Assembly (NCBI RefSeq): GCF_026151205.1
Contig: NC_087082.1
Span: 7,695,908-7,759,907, forward strand
Length of the DNA: 64,000 nt
Direction: 5' to 3'
From: Bolinopsis microptera
Lineage: Eukaryota; Ctenophora; Tentaculata; Lobata; Bolinopsidae
Every line of letters begins with the position of its first letter. Position 1 is the stretch's first letter. The translations under genes were made by a program, and so were the position numbers. This document shows positions 59,084 through 64,000 of the stretch, in pieces. The notes beneath the pieces are model-generated. The model had not been told where the DNA came from and did no database searches. It saw only the letters and a program-made list of their open reading frames with translations.

Positions 59084-59629
59084 ACATAGAGAAGGGTTTT
59101 ACAGTGCACCAATACTAATAGAAATTAGTTGGCGAGGAGGCGCTTAATAAGGTTTCTTTGGTAATTTAAATTTCAGTACCTCAATTGTGTCTTGTGCCAT
59201 CCAAAGTGAACTCATTAATTGATTATTAATATAATTGATTATTAATATAAAGAAAAATTCAGTCAAAACAGTGAAATTTGGGTCACAGAAAGCTGAAACC
59301 TGAAAATGTCTTACCGATAGGACATTTTCATAATTTTCCTTTCATCTTAAAACGCATATTCTTTAAAACATAAAAGATTTTCCGAAATCTTATATCGGAG
59401 CAGCCAGGGAGTAAATGTCTTAGTCATATAAAAATATTAACCTTGAATATTTTCATCGCGTATATTTTCGCGACATAAATTTTGTTTTTCAATTTATTCA
59501 ATCATTGTTTAATTATATTATATTATATTATTATTTATTAGTGCCATGGAAAATGAAAATGTGAAAGCAAAAGTCACCAAATTGATGAGAGGACTGTTTT
59601 AAACTGTTTAATCAGATAATATAGAGACT

Positions 59630-61555
59630 GTTCGGTCTGACCCAGACTATAATGAAGACCGGTCTGACCCAAACTATTATGAAGACTGGTCTGACCCAGA
59701 CTATTATGAAGACTGGTCTGACCCAGACTATTATGAAGACCGGTCTGACCCAGACTATTATATAGATCGGTCTGCTCCAGAATATTATGAAGATCGGTCT
59801 GCTCCAGAATATTATGAAGATTGGTCTGACCCTGACTATTATGAAGACCGGTCTGACCCAGACTATTATATAGATCGGTTTGATCCAGACTATTATATAG
59901 ACCGGTCTGACCCATACTATTATATAGATCGGTCTGACCCAGACTTTTATATAGACCGGTCTGACACAGACTATTATATAGATCGGTCTGCTCCAGAATA
60001 TTATGAAGATCGGTCTGCTCCAGAATATTATGAAGATTGGTCTGACCCTGACTATTATGAAGACCGGTCTGACCCAGACTATTATATAGATCGGTTTGAT
60101 CCAGACTATTATATAGACCGGTCTGACCCATACTATTATATAGATCGGTCTGACCCAGACTATTATATAGACCGGTCTGATCCAGACTATTATGAAGACC
60201 GGTCTGACACAGACTATTATATAGATCGGTCTGATCCAGACTATTATATAGATCGGTCTGATCCAGACTATTATGAAGACCGGTCTGACCCAGACTTTTA
60301 TATAGACCGGTCTGATACAGACTATTATATAGATCGGTCTGACACAGACTATTATATAGATCGGTCTGATCCAGACTATTATATAGACCGGTCTGATCCA
60401 AACTATTATGAAGACCGGTCTGATCCAGACTATTATATAGACCGGTCTGATCCAGACTATTATATAGATCGGTCTGACACAGACTATTATATAGATCGGT
60501 CTGACCCAGACTATTATATAGATCGGTCTGATCCAGACTATTATGAAGACCGGTCTGATACAGACTATTATATAGATCGGTCTGACACAGACTATTATAT
60601 AGACCGGTCTGATCCAGACTATTATATAGATCGGTTTGATCCAGACTATTATATAGACCGGTCTGACCCATACTATTATATAGATCGGTCTGACCCAGAC
60701 TATTATATAGACCGGTCTGATCCAGACTATTATGAAGACCGGTCTGACACAGACTATTATATAGATCGGTCTGATCCAGACTATTATATAGATCGGTCTG
60801 ATCCAGACTATTATGAAGACCGGTCTGACCCAAACTTTTATATAGACCGGTCTGATACAGACTATTATATAGATCGGTCTGACACAGACTATTATATAGA
60901 TCGGACTGACCCAGACTATTATATAGATCGGTCTGATCCAGACTATTATGAAGACCGGTCTGACCCAGACTTTTATATAGACCGGTCTGATCCAGACTAT
61001 TATATAGACCGGTCTGATCCAGACTATTATGAAGACCGGTCTGATCCAGACTATTATATAGACCGGTCTGATCCAGACTATTATATAGATCGGTCTGCTC
61101 CAGACTATTATATAGATCGGTCTGACCCAGACTTTTATATAGACCGGTCTGACACAGACTATTATATAGATCGGTCTGCTCCAGAATATTATGAAGATCG
61201 GTCTGCTCCAGAATATTATGAAGATTGGTCTGACCCTGACTATTATGAAGACCGGTCTGACCCAGACTATTATATAGATCGGTTTGATCCAGACTATTAT
61301 ATAGACCGGTCTGACCCATACTATTATATAGATCGGTCTGACCCAGACTATTATATAGATCGGTCTGACCCAGACTTTTATATAGACCGGTCTGCTCCAG
61401 AATATTATGAAGATTGGTCTGACCCTGACTATTATATAGATCGGTCTGATCCAGACTATTATGAAGACCGGTCTGATCTAGACTATTATGAAGACCGGTC
61501 TGACACAGACTATAATAGTATTATACTTATAGTATTATATAGACTGGTCTAGCTC
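59630..61555. repeat. 27-bp minisatellite, about 71 units, open on both strands
   Basis: Unit like 'cggtctgatccagactatta' plus 'tatagac'. The minus strand gives a long ORF of 9-residue DQTGLYNSL-type repeats (59574-61319). The plus strand is also open throughout as SDPDYYEDR-type repeats but has no ATG. Variants recur in multi-unit blocks. With a 27-bp period both are expected by arithmetic, and I see no splice or start context, so I do not call a gene. Confidence 0.93.
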
Positions 61556-63128
61556 TCAGTTGAAAAGGTTTGATGTGGCGGCATGAAGAGTACCCGGGCG
61601 GAACGGTATAAGCCTTCAAAGGCAACTCATTGGGATATTAAGTAGCTAAATGTTCTGAATCATATAATACCACATAATATCACATATTATTGTCTCATTG
61701 GACAGCTAATCATTGTGAATTAGCACAGATCTGTATAAAGGGACATTGTTTGTCAATAGCTGCATTCAAACTCTAAGGATTGCTATATAATACATATATA
61801 ATATTATTGTCACTCAAACACGCGGACGAATTTATAAAATTATAGCTAAAATAGGAAATCTACAATTGGCATTGTCGCAGATTTAGATTATTGTAAAGTT
61901 GTATCCGAACTGTATCACGTGACTAATCGCTAAATAACACGTGACTAGCTTACTTACTCTTACTTACTGTTTTATTGTTTTGGGATAATTTATACGCACC
62001 TTCGTTGGGGGTCTGATTAACTTGCTCGATCAAAGGACATGGAATCCGAATACTTTACCTTGCTCATTTTACCATTTCTCTATCTACTTTAGGTTATTCA
62101 TTTGTAGTGAATTATATTTAACCCTACTCTTAATATGAGGTTAATGTTTCTTTTTGTGACTGTCCCCATTGTTACCACTGCTACTCCTCATTGTCTACTT
62201 CTCTAACAACTGCTTTTTGTCGGAGTTTCATCCTTCTCAAAGGACTCATTTACTGGCTAAGAGAGGCTGCCTCCTCCGCTAAGAGAGGCTGCCTCCTCCG
62301 CTAAGACGTATCAACTTGCCTGCACCCACGTCATCCCCGCTGCATTTAAACTCTTCAGTTTCAGGGTCTTCTGGCCGGCTGACCAGTCCGCCATATGGTT
62401 TAACAAATTTTGTAAGATTTATCTGAAATGTGCCGTACGTATTATAGAGCTGATTCTATTTCTTTGCTAAATATAACGGCCTGTACCAGTATTGTCTAAC
62501 TATCTATTTCATTTTAAAGTTTCTGATGATTTTGCCGTTAAAAATGTCAACTACGTGAGTTGTGGATGATATATGTGAGCTGATTGGACCAGCACCTGCT
62601 ACAACCCCAGCTGACCGCTCTGATATGTAATGGCACTGACAACTCCCTCATTCCTTCCACTTTGTTGTATTTCATTTAAATCGTACGCGCTTTTTAGAGT
62701 TTCTCAGCCTCTCTCAGTTTCATGCTCCTAGCTCGATCACGCAACTTTACTTAATAACTTATACTTTACTTAATAAATTTACTTAATAACTTATAACGTA
62801 ATCAAATGTATCAGCTCAACTGTTACCTACTGTTACACGGCTGAGAGAGAGACCTGAACCATCAGTTAACTTAATTAACACCATAATAAATTACTGCCTC
62901 GATTTTAAATACTATTAACTACTAGCAGACTCCAGTAAAACAGCAATTGTTATTGCTACTATGTTGTTGAATTCAGTGCAGTGTCTCATGATTGAATATT
63001 CAACCAAAACAGCCGCCATTTTAATTGACCGATTTTTCTACATGGACGGCTGCCAGTATGAATTATGTTCCGTGAAATATATGTTAGTCCCAACTCCCCA
63101 CATTGTAAGTAGTTAGTAGTTACAACAC
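61556..63128. other. no gene recognised
   Basis: It contains a short direct repeat, 'gctaagagaggctgcctcct' twice near 62258-62300, and 'acttaataacttata' repeats near 62748-62790. No convincing exon. Confidence 0.45.
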
Positions 63129-63216
63129 CTGTCTTGAAGTGTATTTCATCTGGTTCACAGTTGTCTGACTCCTTGTCCTGGTCCCAGTTCACAAGCCATC
63201 CTGATCTAATGTCCAA
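63129..63216 (-). CDS. candidate extracellular exon, possibly of the receptor kinase
   Basis: Acceptor 'tcatcccaaacag' then LDIRSGWLVNWDQDKESDNC and onward to HFKTG, with donor ACAG/GTGTTG (phase 0 to 1). It is on the same strand and upstream of the receptor gene, but the linking exons were not found, so membership is a guess. Confidence 0.4.
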
Positions 63217-63929
63217 CTGTTTGGGATGACAAACTAGCTGACAAACTAGCTGACAAACTAGCTAGAGCCACCTGTTTCTTTACTTGCTGGTCGCAAATCT
63301 ACCGCAAATCTGGTGGATATTAAAGATGCGGTCTGTCATAGTGCTGGCAGACCAGGTGCCACAGGTGTGGACTATTCCTCCGCAGAACTTTGAATATTCC
63401 GTACCGTAAGGTGCTGGCAGCTTATTATTCTCAGATATTATTTCTAGTTGTGTTGTACATGTTTATTGTCGATTTGTTTATTGTCGAGTTGTGGGCCGTT
63501 ATTACCAGTTTAGCTGTTAGCAGCCGATTATTGTCGCATACTGGGATTTGCACCTAGACGGACTAGTCGTGTACTGGTGTACTACTGGTGAACTACCATG
63601 TCAACTCCACACATAATAACGTTGAGTTTCTTTATTATATTTTCTCCAAGAGATTAACCTTCTTCACCCTTGGTAGATTTAAGATTTGTATTGAAGTTTT
63701 TTATGAACGAATATCAACAATTTAAAATATTTTATAAATCTCAATTTATGATAATAAATGTATAAATAAAATTTAACAAAAATTGAAGCATTTTTTATTC
63801 GTATTCTCATTGTCCATAACATAAGTTATCCTTAATATCGCCGGAACTTTTCCTACTCACAGTCAATTTATTGGAATATGGTCGAACCAAAATTTTGTTA
63901 AGATCTGGTTAGAAATTGGTTGCGAAATG

Positions 63930-64000
63930 AGGGGTCTGGTGATAGATTTGGTGAGGGACCTGGTGAGGGATCTGGTGAGGGATCTGGTGAGGGATCTGGC
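63930..64000. repeat. minisatellite truncated by the window edge
   Basis: Units of 'gatctggtgaggga' and variants repeat to the end of the window. Confidence 0.85.

Overview
This is nuclear DNA from a metazoan, probably an invertebrate. The phylum cannot be fixed from the sequence. Genes are split by many short GT-AG introns whose phases join cleanly. Recognisable products are animal multi-domain proteins: HGSNAT, a TM9SF protein, DCAF6, MGRN1, a split receptor tyrosine kinase, and F5/8 type C and sushi lectin-like proteins. There is one intact tRNA-Ser gene, a tRNA-derived SINE family, several MITE or foldback elements, and a very heavy load of minisatellites and poly-G/C runs. Most exons are far shorter than a normal ORF cut-off, so I rebuilt gene models by hand from splice sites, reading phase and family motifs.

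Layout. 1-2.4 kb: two minisatellites (34 bp and 36 bp units). 3.4-7.4 kb, minus strand: a mosaic extracellular protein with two possibly galectin-like exons, a sushi exon, an F5/8C domain over three exons and a triplicated 45-bp exon. 8.2-21.7 kb, plus strand: the C-terminal half of HGSNAT, with a second F5/8C-like gene nested antisense in one intron. 21.7-26.9 kb: CpG-rich repeat country ending in a decayed retroelement ORF. 26.96-28.92 kb: an intronless S9 peptidase with codon use unlike its neighbours. 29.75-37.77 kb: a complete 15-exon TM9SF gene with an antisense tRNA-Ser gene in one intron and a 1.3-kb poly-G foldback element in another. 38.71-41.71 kb: DCAF6-like. 42.31-46.27 kb: MGRN1-like. 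48.84-57.91 kb, minus strand: a split receptor tyrosine kinase with a 2.8-kb intron made almost wholly of a 31-bp repeat. 58.75-64 kb: a hAT-like MITE, a 1.9-kb 27-bp repeat array, one possible further receptor exon, and a further minisatellite running off the edge.

How the genes relate. HGSNAT, TM9SF and MGRN1 are all linked in other animals to lysosome or endosome work. DCAF6 and MGRN1 are both ubiquitin-ligase components and lie head to tail. These are independent transcription units, not an operon.

The most unusual theme is that tandem repeats sit exactly at exon-intron borders. In several cases the repeat unit carries a copy of the splice site, and in one case a complete small exon, so arrays of duplicate 5' or 3' splice sites lie beside the real ones.
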